8,669 nt of DNA from the NCBI GenBank assembly GCA_029259935.1, contig JAJDEH010000255.1, positions 1-8,669 of the forward strand, read 5' to 3'. A program made the position numbers and the translations under genes. Of this stretch, positions 1 to 6,298 are shown piece by piece. Positions within the stretch are counted from its first letter, which is position 1. Every line of letters starts with the position of its first letter. The notes below the pieces were generated by a model. That model made no database searches, was not told the DNA's origin, and saw only the letters and a list, made by a program, of their open reading frames with translations. The stretch is from Planctomycetota bacterium (GTDB lineage Bacteria > Planctomycetota > Planctomycetia > Pirellulales > Pirellulaceae).

Positions 1-228
1 TCTGATTCGTCACGATCGGATGAGCGCGGCGTTGAGGTAACTCCTTTGTGAGTCTTTTTTTGGGGCAGTACCATGAGGAACCAATCGACATCAGACTGGC
101 TGTCGCGCGTATGTTACACGCGGCGAAGTGCCCCGCTTTGCCGGGAGAGCGAGAGCGTCGTCTTTTGGATGACGAGACGGGCGAAAGCCTCGACGCCAGA
201 GTGGGCCCGTTGTCACTCGGCGCGGTTC
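1..228. other. Left-edge region, no gene supported
   Basis: This stretch lies downstream of the stop codon of the methyltransferase/GIY-YIG gene. I see no clear coding sequence. On the minus strand an open frame with an ATG at 74-72 runs off the left edge (24 codons visible, rich in Lys, Ser, Thr and Arg); it has no Shine-Dalgarno sequence and no recognisable motif, so it may be the start of a neighbouring gene or chance. A plus-strand GTG-initiated frame at 48-281 overlaps the end of the fusion gene and looks spurious. No hairpin followed by a T-run was found that would convincingly terminate the fusion gene. Confidence 0.4.
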
Positions 229-2085
229 TCAGGTCGCCGTTCTCAATTCTCGATAATTCAGTCGAGGCTTGTATTTTTTGACGAGGCAACTCTGCCAGGC
301 CAGCATTTCGGCGGGTGTCGTTTCGGTCAGATGAATTTGAAACGCCAGCGACTCCCAGGTTTCCGTCCACAGTTTGCGTTGCTGTTTTCCGAATTGCTCT
401 TTGAAACGGCGCTTCAAATCGAGCGCTTCGCCAACATAAACGTGGTCACTTCCCTGCGAAGTCAAGACGTACACGCCCGGCGCGGCGGGAATGTCATGCT
501 GAGGCAACTCGACCACCGGCACCTTCTTGCCCAATCGGGACGGCGCCGCCAGCACGGCTCCGCGCGTGCGGGCCGTTTTGGCTTGCTTGCGAAGTTTGAG
601 CGCCGCCCAGCGGTACTGCCGCGGAGCGAAGCCCGGAGCGTACTGTGCGGCCAGCGCGTCGAACTGCCGCGCCAGACGCGGGTCGCAGAGGATCTCGTCC
701 AAGCTTTCCGCTTGATCGGCGTCGAGCATGGTTTGCAAAGCGATTTCACTAGCGTACAGGTACTCGTCGCAATCTTGCCAAGAGACACTCGTCAACTGAG
801 TTGTGGCCATGTCCGCCAGCTTGCCCGCTTTTCTCAAGCGGAACAGCAGGATGTTCCAAGTGCGAGCATCGCCGGCCAGTCCCAGCTTGCGACACGCTTG
901 CACAAACTCTTCGTTCAACTCGGGATCCGTCACGACCCGATCGGCGGAACACCCGTCGCGAGCCAAGCGAAACGCTTCGATCACGCCTCGGAGCGTAAGT
1001 TCCAACTGAATCTCGCTATATCGCTGTTCCTTTTCTTGGACGGCTTTGGCTTTGTCGCTCTTGGCATTGTCGGCCCGTTTTGCGGCGGCACCTTTCTTGG
1101 CATACCGTGGCTGACCGGACTTTGGCGCGCTGACCAACGGTTCGGGCGAACCGTCAGGCGGATCGCCGACTCGGATCGACGCCAACCGCGCCAAGCCATG
1201 TTGCACATAATCCTTGGAGAGATCGAAGCCCAGATAACGCCGTCCCAGTTTCTTGGCCACGGCCAGCGTTGTGGCGCTGCCCGAAAACGGATCCAGCACC
1301 AGATCGCCTTCGTGAGAACACATGCGGATGATGCGCGCCAGCAACTGTTCGGGCATCTGGCAACCATGAAAACCGGCCCGCTCTTTAAAGGTGCCGGCCA
1401 CTCGGGGAAAGTACCACGTATCTTCTTCAGCGTTGAAGCAGCGGTCCAAGTCTTGGGGGCGGAGGGCGAATGTCTGCTCCTGATCGGCCGGGGCATTCAG
1501 ACCGGTGGGCGACCAACTGCCCTGGTCGTCCATCAATTCGCCGACGACATCAGCCGGTCGCAGAATCCAAGTATCGTCGGGCAAGCGGCCTTTCGAATTA
1601 GCTCGTTTGTCGTTGTAGACCAATTGCCGTGCCGAAGGGACGCGGACGAAATCGAGTTTACCGTCCGGGCCGGGCAGCCCGTCGTTAAACGTGAAGTCAT
1701 TCGGGTCCTTCACGAAGTGAAACAGATGCGCGTGCGAACGGCTGAACTTGCGCGAACAATTGACGCCAAACGTGTAATACCAAATCACCCAACTGCGCGA
1801 GTGGAATCCGAGTCGCTGGCTTTCGACTTTGAGTTCGGCGGCGTATTCGTCACCAATCGCCAGCCAAAAAGTTCCGTTGGGTTTGAGCACGCGGTGAACG
1901 GCGGAGATCCAATCGCGCGACCAGCCAACGTATTGTTCGCACTCCAGGCGATCATCGTAAACATCGTAGTCATAGCCGATGTTAAACGGAGGGTCGGCGA
2001 ACGCCAGATCGACGGACGCCTCGGGAAGAGCGGCCAATTCGGCGAGACAATCACCTTCACGAATGGTGTTAGCAAGGTCGTCCAT
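229..2085 (-). CDS. Beta-class DNA adenine methyltransferase fused to a GIY-YIG domain
   Basis: A predicted 618-residue cytoplasmic enzyme that should transfer a methyl group from SAM to the N6 of adenine in a specific DNA sequence. The catalytic motif IV (DPPF, residues 31-34) comes before the SAM-binding motif I (LDPFSGSATT, 264-273), with GFD at 287-289. That order defines the beta class, and the stretch between would hold the target-recognition domain. A Lys/Ala-rich linker (about 325-352) leads to an unrecognised, mostly helical region (about 355-530). The C-terminus is a GIY-YIG fold: PGVYVL (536-541), VYVG (549-552), R560 in the position of the catalytic arginine, and LVKKYKPRLN (601-610). 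The usual catalytic Glu appears to be Gln598. The start is chosen at ATG 2085 because GGAGG sits 7 nt upstream; a TTG at 2142 would add 19 residues without homology. No separate restriction endonuclease is visible nearby, so it may be a single-chain restriction-modification enzyme or an orphan methyltransferase with a DNA-binding GIY-YIG domain. The domain calls are firm; the biological role is inferred. Confidence 0.93.
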   Translation of the reverse strand: MDDLANTIREGDCLAELAALPEASVDLAFADPPFNIGYDYDVYDDRLECEQYVGWSRDWISAVHRVLKPNGTFWLAIGDEYAAELKVESQRLGFHSRSWVIWYYTFGVNCSRKFSRSHAHLFHFVKDPNDFTFNDGLPGPDGKLDFVRVPSARQLVYNDKRANSKGRLPDDTWILRPADVVGELMDDQGSWSPTGLNAPADQEQTFALRPQDLDRCFNAEEDTWYFPRVAGTFKERAGFHGCQMPEQLLARIIRMCSHEGDLVLDPFSGSATTLAVAKKLGRRYLGFDLSKDYVQHGLARLASIRVGDPPDGSPEPLVSAPKSGQPRYAKKGAAAKRADNAKSDKAKAVQEKEQRYSEIQLELTLRGVIEAFRLARDGCSADRVVTDPELNEEFVQACRKLGLAGDARTWNILLFRLRKAGKLADMATTQLTSVSWQDCDEYLYASEIALQTMLDADQAESLDEILCDPRLARQFDALAAQYAPGFAPRQYRWAALKLRKQAKTARTRGAVLAAPSRLGKKVPVVELPQHDIPAAPGVYVLTSQGSDHVYVGEALDLKRRFKEQFGKQQRKLWTETWESLAFQIHLTETTPAEMLAWQSCLVKKYKPRLNYRELRTAT

Positions 2086-2122
2086 GGTAGAGCCTCCAGT
2101 GCGGTAAGCCGAGATTCTACCA
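2085..2122 (-). promoter_or_regulatory. Hairpin covering the RBS and start of the methyltransferase fusion
   Basis: In the mRNA, TGGTAGA (2122-2116) can pair with TCTACCA (2091-2085), whose last A is the first base of the start codon. After one A/C mismatch, TCTC (2114-2111) pairs with GAGG (2096-2093), which is most of the Shine-Dalgarno sequence. The loop is 14 nt (2110-2097). The Shine-Dalgarno GGAGG lies at 2097-2093, 7 nt from the ATG. The pairing is read directly; that it limits translation is inference. Confidence 0.45.
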
Positions 2123-2304
2123 CCCGAGCCGCCCTCGCGCAAGCTGGCGGATTACCGTGGCGGCCGTGGGCAAAGCTTCAAGCCGCGAACGCAGCGAACC
2201 GTGATGGCACGCGCCGATACCCCTCGATTCCAACGAGAAGTGCGTGCAAGCGCGCCTTTCCGCAAGTCACGTCGGTCATCGATGCATGGTCCGGCGAGCC
2301 TGAC

Positions 2305-3555
2305 CTAGCCGTCGTTCGAGACGCAGTACAGAAATCGATCGCTACGAATAAACAAGCTGCCGTTGGAGACGATCGGACTTGCGTTAAACGTGCTCCGGTC
2401 TTCAAACTTGTTGTGGGCAAGCTCTTGGAACTCGGGGTCGGCAGCCAGGACGTAGGTCCCGCCGCGGCGCGTGACAATGTAGACCTTGCCATCCGCCAGC
2501 ATGGCCGAGGCATAAGGTTGGTCGCGGAATCGGCGCGTTTGCACGACTTCGCCATCGCTGAGCCGCACACAGTAGGCGACCTTGGTGCGGTCGCTAACCC
2601 AATACATGTGGCCGTCGTGAATCACGGGCGATGCCACGTTCGCGCCCGCTTTCGCCTCCCACAGACGGTGCGTGTCGGTCACGTCGCCACGGCCTCCGGC
2701 GCGGACGGCGATCGCGCGCGATTGTCGTCCACCAATTGCATAGACCACTCCGGCATCGGAAATCACGCTCGGGCAGACGTAATCTTGAATGCCGTCGCAA
2801 TTCCACAACGATTCGCCCGTGGCCGGGTCGAATCCCAAGATGCTCCCCTGCACGCTGACCACAAGTTCGTGCTTGCCGTCGGGCAACTCGACAAGGTGCG
2901 GCGTGTTCCACGACGACTTCATTCCCTCGGCGCGCCACACCTCTTCGCCCGATTCTTTGTCGATGGCGACCAGCGAACGGCTTTCGACACTGGCGTTGAC
3001 GATCACCAGGTTTTTATAGAGCACGGGCGAAGTGCCGCAGCCCCATCCGTGAGTTCTCGATCCCACGCTGGTCTGCCAAATCTTCTCTCCCTTGAGGTTC
3101 AGTTTCATGACTCCGGTCTTGCCAAAAAATACATACAGGTACTCGCCGTCCGTGGTGGGCGTGGGACCGGCATAGCCGTGATCTCGAACGCGATCCGACT
3201 CCGGCTGCTCGGGATCGAACTCCTGATCCCAGACGATATCGCCGCTCTTCTGGTTCACGCAAACGACGTGCAAGCGCAGATCCTCCAGCGTGCCCTCCGA
3301 AGTGCCAATTCCATGCCCGCTGTAACAGGTCAAATAGACATGGTTGTTCAAGGTGATCGGGCTGGATGCGCCCGCGCCTGGCAGTTCGGTCTTCCAGGTG
3401 AGGTTTTCGGTGTCACTCCATTCCACTGGCAGGCCCTTCTCTTGCGAGACGCCAAGGCCGCCGCTGCCGCGGAACTGGGTCCAGTCGGCCGCGTCGACCG
3501 GAAGTGAGCAACAACTAATGGAAAACACTACTAAGAGAATTCGAGCGGTTTGCAT
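2305..3555 (-). CDS. Secreted PQQ-binding-like beta-propeller repeat protein
   Basis: A predicted 416-residue exported protein built mainly of a PQQ-type (WD40-like) beta-propeller. Residues 1-22 form a signal peptide: a short basic start (MQTAR), the hydrophobic core ILLVVFSIS, and a likely cleavage site after VDA. The mature protein opens with DWTQFRGSGGLGVS and GLPVEWS, a signature common in planctomycete propeller proteins. Blade-type strands recur with motifs such as SGDIVWDQEF (104-113), KGEKIWQTSV (155-164), SGEEVWRAEG (202-211) and TGESLWNC (246-253). No haem-binding CxxCH and no membrane anchor are seen, so it is not a classical quinohaemoprotein; its ligand and substrate cannot be told from sequence. 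ATG 3555 is chosen because it gives a clean signal peptide, although no Shine-Dalgarno sequence precedes it; ATG 3609 or 3732 are less likely. It is divergent from the kinase gene and lies 219 bp upstream of the methyltransferase fusion on the same strand. Confidence 0.9.
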   Translation of the reverse strand: MQTARILLVVFSISCCSLPVDAADWTQFRGSGGLGVSQEKGLPVEWSDTENLTWKTELPGAGASSPITLNNHVYLTCYSGHGIGTSEGTLEDLRLHVVCVNQKSGDIVWDQEFDPEQPESDRVRDHGYAGPTPTTDGEYLYVFFGKTGVMKLNLKGEKIWQTSVGSRTHGWGCGTSPVLYKNLVIVNASVESRSLVAIDKESGEEVWRAEGMKSSWNTPHLVELPDGKHELVVSVQGSILGFDPATGESLWNCDGIQDYVCPSVISDAGVVYAIGGRQSRAIAVRAGGRGDVTDTHRLWEAKAGANVASPVIHDGHMYWVSDRTKVAYCVRLSDGEVVQTRRFRDQPYASAMLADGKVYIVTRRGGTYVLAADPEFQELAHNKFEDRSTFNASPIVSNGSLFIRSDRFLYCVSNDG

Positions 3556-3730
3556 TGGGATACTTGGGGCAGGTGTTTGGTGGTGGGGAATCAGCGAGCG
3601 ATCGTTCATGATAGCCAACCGAGGCGGCGACTTCCACGTGCGGAACCGCAATTCGCGGCACACGGAATACGACGCGGCCACGGCAGTCGGATTGAGGTTG
3701 AACAGGCCGGCGCATATCGTGCATAAGTCC

Positions 3731-3769
3731 ATTTACCGGCAATTTCGACCTAGTTTAATCTCGGTAAAT
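3731..3769. repeat. Inverted repeat ATTTACCG/CGGTAAAT
   Basis: ATTTACCG at 3731-3738 is matched by its perfect reverse complement CGGTAAAT at 3762-3769. The 8-bp arms are 23 bp apart, with start-to-start spacing of 31 bp, close to three helical turns. The location between two divergent genes fits a binding site for a dimeric regulator, but no regulator is identified. Confidence 0.4.
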
Positions 3770-3806
3770 TTTAGCAAAAGTTATTTGAAACAAGCTGGAC
3801 ATGGCC

Positions 3807-3818
3807 CCCTAAATAGGG
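3807..3818. repeat. Short palindrome CCCTA-AA-TAGGG
   Basis: CCCTA (3807-3811) and TAGGG (3814-3818) are perfect reverse complements around AA. The element overlaps the possible -10 sequence TAAATA (3810-3815) of the kinase gene, the placement expected of an operator. It is short, so chance is possible. Confidence 0.3.
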
Positions 3819-3940
3819 AGAATAAGGGCAGTTCGTCTCACTTTGTTCTATTTCTGAACGGGCCACGAGTTGCGACGAAGGCGTTTATACTAGGTACAGC
3901 AGATAGTTGCGCCATCGTTCGTCGTGATTTGAATTTTGAC

Positions 3941-5224
3941 ATGCCAGTAGTTCAAGCAACCGATGACTTTCTCACCGTCTTGAGGAAGAGTGAAATCATC
4001 GACGCAGACGAGTTGAGCCTCGCCATTAGCCAATACGGCTTGTCAGCGAAGTCGTATGCGGGCGAAGTCGCCGACACGCTCGTCAACAAGAACTTTCTTA
4101 CGCGGTTCCAAGCCGATCGCATGCTGCAGGGCGAGTATCGCGATTTGGTGATCGATAACTACAAGGTTCTCTACATGCTCGGTTCGGGCGGCATGGGTTA
4201 CGTCTATGCCGCGCAAGAGCCCGACTCAAGCTGGAAGGTGGCGCTGAAAGTCCTTTCCGAGAACTTGCAAAACGACCGAGGGGCGGTCGCGCGATTTCAA
4301 CTTGAAGCGCAGGCCGGGTTGCGAATCAACCACCCCAACATCGTCCGCACAATCGGCATCAAGAAGGTCGACAACATCTACGGTTCCATTCACTATGTTG
4401 TCATGGAACTTGTCCAAGGCGTGAGCTTGGTGGAGCTGCTTGAGATTCGCCGGCCCATTTCCTATCAGCGGGCGGCCGACATCATTTGCCAGGTCGCGGA
4501 AGGGCTCGACCATTCTCACAACCAAGGGCTGATCCATCGCGACATCAAGCCTGAAAATCTGCTCATTCGCAGTAACGGCTCGGTGAAGATTCTTGACTTC
4601 GGCTTGGCCATGCTGGACGAAAATGGCGAAGAGTTTTCGATGGCCATGATCCACGGCCAAAACTGCGTGGGCACTGCGGACTTCATTGCTCCAGAGCAGT
4701 CGGTCGACAGTTATCGCATTGATCAGCGCGCCGACATTTACAGTTTGGGCTGCACGTTCTATTCCGCGCTGACATGCAAAGTGCCGTTCCCCACCAAGTC
4801 GGTGGCGGAGAAGCTTGAGGCACATCGCACAAAGCATCCCAAGCCTGTTCAAGAACTGCGCCCCGACGTTCCCGATCGCCTGGCCAAGATCTTGCGTAAG
4901 ATGATGGCGAAGAGACCCGAAGACCGTTTTTCGAACTGTGCCGAAGTGGTCGAATATCTCAAGCCGTTCGCCAAGCGCAAGGAGATCGAATTCGATTTCG
5001 ATAAGGTCCTGGAAAAACGTTCCAGACGCGCCGAGCGCCGCCGTTTGAAACGACTCTTGGAACAACAATCAGGCGTGACCTCCGGATCGTCGATCACCGG
5101 TTCGGCCATCGCCGACAAGCTGCGCCAGTCGGGCATTGAAACGGTCGTTTCCAAGGACACGCGCCGGTTGGACCGAGAAGACCAAACCGACGCTCCGCCA
5201 GCCAAGAACGATCTCGACACCTGA
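3941..5224 (+). CDS. Hanks-type serine/threonine protein kinase
   Basis: A predicted 427-residue kinase that transfers phosphate from ATP to Ser/Thr of target proteins. Residues 1-70 form a small helical module (LTVLRKSEIIDADEL, then NFLTRFQADRMLQGEYRDLVIDNY, broken here across 51-74) of the type that precedes the catalytic domain in many planctomycete kinases. The catalytic domain covers about 74-343. Visible elements are the glycine-rich loop GSGGMGYVY (81-89), VALK with K103, the alpha-C glutamate E122, HRDIKPEN (199-206, an RD kinase), DFG (219-221), APE (250-252) and DIYSLG (265-270). All key catalytic residues are present. The tail (about 344-427) is charged, with an Arg-rich patch (360-371), and shows no transmembrane helix or extracellular sensor, so the protein looks cytoplasmic. 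ATG 3941 starts just before the N-terminal module; the frame stays open further upstream but that part overlaps the divergent gene. There is no Shine-Dalgarno sequence. A small membrane protein gene follows 146 bp downstream. Confidence 0.95.
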   Translation: MPVVQATDDFLTVLRKSEIIDADELSLAISQYGLSAKSYAGEVADTLVNKNFLTRFQADRMLQGEYRDLVIDNYKVLYMLGSGGMGYVYAAQEPDSSWKVALKVLSENLQNDRGAVARFQLEAQAGLRINHPNIVRTIGIKKVDNIYGSIHYVVMELVQGVSLVELLEIRRPISYQRAADIICQVAEGLDHSHNQGLIHRDIKPENLLIRSNGSVKILDFGLAMLDENGEEFSMAMIHGQNCVGTADFIAPEQSVDSYRIDQRADIYSLGCTFYSALTCKVPFPTKSVAEKLEAHRTKHPKPVQELRPDVPDRLAKILRKMMAKRPEDRFSNCAEVVEYLKPFAKRKEIEFDFDKVLEKRSRRAERRRLKRLLEQQSGVTSGSSITGSAIADKLRQSGIETVVSKDTRRLDREDQTDAPPAKNDLDT

Positions 5225-5370
5225 TCGACACTGCGCGGATGGTGCCTTGGGTCGCTTCGGCGAAGGTCGGTTAGCCGAAAGTTACTGCGAGATGCCACCC
5301 CTTCCACCAAGTAACGTGTTTCAATCTTCGTCTTCGCTGTGGCCGGCAAATACTAGAGATTCGTATTGCC

Positions 5371-5706
5371 ATGACTGAACGACCTTCTGACGACCCGTCG
5401 CTTGATGAGTTCTTAACCAGTACGTCTCGCGATGATTCTTCGGTGGACGTCGGTAAGATCGGCGATGAAGAAGTGGGTACACCGAATGTCATGGATAAAT
5501 TGAATAGGCGGCGGCGACGTTACGATTGGGCCGTCTCCGTACCGCTGTTTCTGATCGGCGGGTACTTCGCGATGCGATTCTTGGTGGGGGCTGTGTTTTC
5601 AGCCAGACCAAACGCCGAACTCTACAACCTCTGCATTGCTCTTTTTGTGCTGGTGATTGCCTTCCTTGTTCACGTTAAATACAAACAACGGGAGTCCGAA
5701 GGGTAA
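5371..5706 (+). CDS. Small two-helix membrane protein, unknown function
   Basis: A predicted 111-residue protein that I do not recognise. Residues 1-40 are acidic and Ser/Thr/Asp-rich (DDPSLDEFLTSTSRDDSS), followed by a strongly basic patch (RRRRR, 46-50). Two hydrophobic segments follow: about 53-76 (AVSVPLFLIGGYFAMRFLVGAVF) and about 84-102 (LYNLCIALFVLVIAFLVHV). The tail (KYKQRESEG) is charged. The basic patch before the first helix suggests that the N-terminal domain is cytoplasmic, by the positive-inside rule. It lies 146 bp downstream of the kinase on the same strand and could be co-transcribed. The Ser/Thr-rich cytoplasmic tail makes it a conceivable kinase substrate, which is speculation. 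No clear Shine-Dalgarno sequence precedes ATG 5371. The clean membrane-protein composition makes it likely to be a real gene. Confidence 0.7.
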   Translation: MTERPSDDPSLDEFLTSTSRDDSSVDVGKIGDEEVGTPNVMDKLNRRRRRYDWAVSVPLFLIGGYFAMRFLVGAVFSARPNAELYNLCIALFVLVIAFLVHVKYKQRESEG

Positions 5707-5716
5707 GCCACCTGAA

Positions 5717-5793
5717 GCCGATTGCACTGTTAGTTGCCGCCCTAGTTCCCAGGTCGTTGTGGCCGGGCCCAGCGTTCAGCTTCAATCGGCCAC
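5717..5793. repeat. Weak inverted repeats between convergent genes
   Basis: The 117-bp gap between the small membrane protein and the sigma remnant contains GCCGATTG (5717-5724) with its reverse complement CAATCGGC (5783-5790), and GTGGCC (5759-5764) with GGCCAC (5788-5793). They are mutually exclusive pairings with long loops and no T-run, so a terminator role is uncertain. Confidence 0.25.
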
Positions 5794-5823
5794 GCCGCCA
5801 GTGGACCTCTTTGCCATCCCTTT

Positions 5824-6033
5824 TCACCTGCTGAATGTAGCCCAAACCGTGTAGGCAAACGCCTCGCGGTTTCGCGCGTCGAAAAACGAATCCGAGTCCG
5901 CGAGCCGAAGAAACAGTTCTTGCATCAAGTCTTCGGCGACATCTTCGCGCAGAGTTAGACGCAAGAGCAGAGCATGCAATTTCGCGCCGCTCCGTTTCAG
6001 CAATCCGAGCAATTCGCTTCTTTGATCGCTCAA
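5824..6033 (-). pseudogene. Truncated ECF-type RNA polymerase sigma factor
   Basis: A 69-codon frame resembling the first part of an ECF sigma-70 family factor, which would direct RNA polymerase to specific promoters. Residues 1-60 match sigma region 2: LLGLLKRSGAKLHALLLRLT, the core-binding helix DVAEDLMQELFLRL (31-44), then ARNREAFAY (53-61), where full-length relatives continue through a conserved WRR-type segment to region 4. Here the frame instead runs YTVWATFSR and stops. Full ECF factors are usually about 170-190 residues, so the whole DNA-binding region 4 is missing, and no region-4-like sequence was seen in the 120 bp downstream. The start is TTG 6033, supported by a strong AAGGAGG (6044-6038) 4 nt upstream. 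The intact start with a lost C-terminus suggests a gene decayed by deletion; a functional short protein cannot be excluded. Confidence 0.7.
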
Positions 6034-6229
6034 CCGGCCTCCTTTCGCGTTCTTCTACCTATTAGACGCGTTCACCGCCAAAGCGCAACCTGCTGAAATG
6101 AGATTTCTCGCTCGAGTCCCGCAATTCCTGGAAAGGCCCGCCGGATTTCTCGCTTATTTCAAGAAGGCTAGCAGCCCACTGAAACAGTATTCCGAACCGT
6201 CGGACTACGTTGACTAATGACAGGCGACG

Positions 6230-6259
6230 TTGACGCGCGCGACCTCTCGGCGTTATTCT
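6230..6259 (+). promoter_or_regulatory. Candidate sigma-70 promoter of the SAM methyltransferase
   Basis: TTGACG (6230-6235) and TATTCT (6254-6259) match the -35 and -10 consensus at five and four of six positions, 18 bp apart. Transcription would begin near 6266, giving a leader of about 33 nt that contains the Shine-Dalgarno sequence. The second ACGTTGAC direct repeat overlaps the -35 box. Confidence 0.4.
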
Positions 6260-6284
6260 CGCCGCTTCTGGTTGCGAGTAATTT

Positions 6285-6290
6285 AGGGAG
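6285..6290 (+). promoter_or_regulatory. Ribosome binding site AGGGAG
   Basis: AGGGAG lies 8 nt before ATG 6299 and supports that start for the SAM-dependent methyltransferase. Confidence 0.65.
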
Positions 6291-6298
6291 ACGCACGG

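Larger units (their letters stand above)
3556..3940. promoter_or_regulatory. Divergent intergenic region between propeller and kinase genes
   Basis: This 385-bp stretch separates two divergent genes and should hold both promoters. It has an AT-rich patch (about 3740-3795) within GC-richer surroundings. Two symmetric elements are visible, listed separately: an inverted repeat at 3731-3769 and a short palindrome at 3807-3818. Possible core promoter pieces on the plus strand are TTGAAA (3785-3790) with TAAATA (3810-3815) at a long 19-nt spacing, and an isolated TATACT (3886-3891). None is strong enough to call a start site. No Shine-Dalgarno sequence precedes either start codon. No tRNA or small gene is supported here. 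Confidence 0.5.
6034..6298. promoter_or_regulatory. Divergent intergenic region before the SAM methyltransferase
   Basis: This 265-bp gap lies between the sigma remnant (minus strand) and the SAM methyltransferase (plus strand). It holds the sigma gene's AAGGAGG (6044-6038), an 11-bp direct repeat GATTTCTCGCT at 6102-6112 and 6144-6154, an 8-bp direct repeat ACGTTGAC at 6207-6214 and 6227-6234, and a candidate promoter listed separately. No gene is seen in it. Confidence 0.45.

Noticed and set aside
48..281. A 77-codon plus-strand frame starting with GTG
   Set aside because: No Shine-Dalgarno sequence or motif, and it overlaps the 3' end of the fusion gene.
2086..2142. TTG start adding 19 residues to the methyltransferase fusion
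   Set aside because: ATG 2085 has a well-placed GGAGG, and the added residues are low-complexity Gly/Ser/Arg without family similarity.
73..3507. A 1144-codon plus-strand open frame antisense to the methyltransferase fusion and the propeller gene
   Set aside because: It is in exact codon register opposite both real genes, so it stays open simply because they avoid TTA, CTA and TCA codons. Its translation is Arg-rich and shows no domain, whereas the opposite strand encodes two clear families.
3556..3732. Longer start of the propeller protein
   Set aside because: It would bury the signal peptide about 60 residues inside the protein.
3344..3940. N-terminal extension of the kinase frame
   Set aside because: It overlaps the divergent propeller gene and its signal peptide, and the kinase's usual N-terminal module begins right after ATG 3941.
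4226..5068. A 280-codon minus-strand open frame opposite the kinase
   Set aside because: Same in-register antisense effect; the plus strand has a complete kinase domain.
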